64,000 bases of DNA. It comes from Zasmidium citrigriseum. Lineage: Eukaryota > Ascomycota > Dothideomycetes > Mycosphaerellales > Mycosphaerellaceae. Within the stretch, counting starts at the first letter, position 1. Each line of letters starts with the position of its first letter. This document shows, one piece after another, positions 63,384 to 64,000 of the stretch. The notes beneath the pieces were generated by a model. It saw only the letters and a list, made by a program, of their open reading frames with translations. It was not told the DNA's origin and did no database searches. The position numbers and the translations under genes were made by a program. The stretch spans positions 68,376 through 132,375 of the forward strand of contig NHNW01000009.1 in NCBI GenBank assembly GCA_002786025.1, given 5' to 3'.

Positions 63384-64000
63384 TGAGCTGTACTTCGGGG
63401 CACCTCAGATCAGCTAATTCATTGGTTTCTTGGGAGCGAATGGCCAGGAGACTCCATCAAAGGCATCAACTACGAAGTCGACAGACTTGTGCGGCACAGT
63501 TCTCCTCATCTCGACGTTGCAGGTACGTCTACGTCGATCTAATGCAACTGCCTTCAACACAATTGCATCGAAGATCAAGAAAGCAAATCAAAACAACGCA
63601 TGAGCACTTCAACGACGACTTCGTCCATTCCTCGATGACAACACGCCAATATCGTTCAGAAGAGAACAGTAGTGACAGAGTGAAGTCGTCTCTAACCCCA
63701 ACCCTAACCCTATCGCACGGGGCACATTTCACTAGCGCGAATTGACTTCATGCATCCCGGTCGATCCTACGCCCTTTGTCTTCCTTTCTCAACCTCACCT
63801 GTCGTTCAATCCTTCTACATATTCATCCATCTTCTCTTCATTTCGACGTCGCTCATTACAATGTGTTGCCCTAACAGAGCTCAATCGGCCACGACCCATG
63901 GGAGCTGCCCGCTGCCCCACTTTCGCGCCTTTCGCTTTCCTAAAAGTGACTGCTAAGAGCCAAGCTCGTTGTCGATAGCACTCATACTACTTTTCGAGGG
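63384..64000. other. Right-end intergenic region with telomere-like repeat
   Basis: Upstream sequence of the MDR gene. At 63692-63711 it contains three imperfect TAACCC units (TAACCCC, AACCC, TAACCC), like a short interstitial telomere motif or telo-box. No gene is supported to the window edge. Confidence 0.4.
63692..63711. repeat. Short interstitial telomere-like repeat (TAACCC)n
   Basis: About three imperfect copies of TAACCC, the complement of the fungal telomere repeat TTAGGG. In yeasts such sites can bind Tbf1-like factors in promoters. It could be chance or an ancient repair scar. Confidence 0.4.

Overview
This is nuclear DNA of a filamentous ascomycete. A Dothideomycete of the Mycosphaerellales type fits best, but that placement is inferred from gene content and gene style, not from a phylogeny. 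Genes are compact and lie on both strands. Introns are short, 43 to 103 bp, with GTANGT-like donors and CTNAC/CTGAC branch sites. Several gene families here are typical of such fungi: Zn2Cys6 factor, UstYa-like oxidase, S53 and S10 acid proteases, DUF6590-like, GFA. I see no transposon, rRNA or CRISPR. I resolved 38 introns by hand, and exon coordinates are given in each entry.

Layout. 0-11 kb: a protein cut by the window edge, a coiled-coil protein, an acidic DUF6590-like protein, a short gene with an in-frame stop, a zinc-binding protein, eIF3d and a Dabb-domain protein. 12-17 kb: a sedolisin-type tripeptidyl peptidase, a possible small gene and an amino-acid permease. 17.7-21.7 kb: a proline-racemase-family enzyme, a short-chain dehydrogenase and a serine carboxypeptidase. 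23-33.5 kb looks like a metabolic module: MFS sugar-type transporter, sulfotransferase-like protein, ICL/PEP-mutase-family lyase, a LeuC-LeuD fused hydro-lyase with an extra N-terminal region, and a Zn2Cys6 regulator carrying an in-frame stop. 35.4-37.1 kb: a serine beta-lactamase-like domain fused to a GNAT acetyltransferase. 37.7-64 kb is mostly housekeeping: MTA phosphorylase, UstYa-like oxidase, GFA protein, proteasome Rpn7, cap methyltransferase Abd1, a membrane protein, a second S10 carboxypeptidase, a HAK/KUP potassium transporter, a Q/P-rich protein, a rhomboid protease, a small acidic protein, verprolin, a mitochondrial membrane protein, a caspase-like protease and a degenerate MDR oxidoreductase.

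How genes may work together. The divergent lyase and hydro-lyase share a 515-bp promoter region and could act in sequence: hydrate an unsaturated branched diacid, then split the 2-hydroxyacid. The adjacent regulator and transporter are plausible partners. The beta-lactamase-GNAT fusion could release and then acetylate an amine product. Rpn7 and Abd1 are divergent housekeeping genes. Four introns (MTA phosphorylase, Zn2Cys6 factor, sugar transporter and probably the tripeptidyl peptidase) are best explained by GC donors, and for MTA phosphorylase this supplies the only ATG start.
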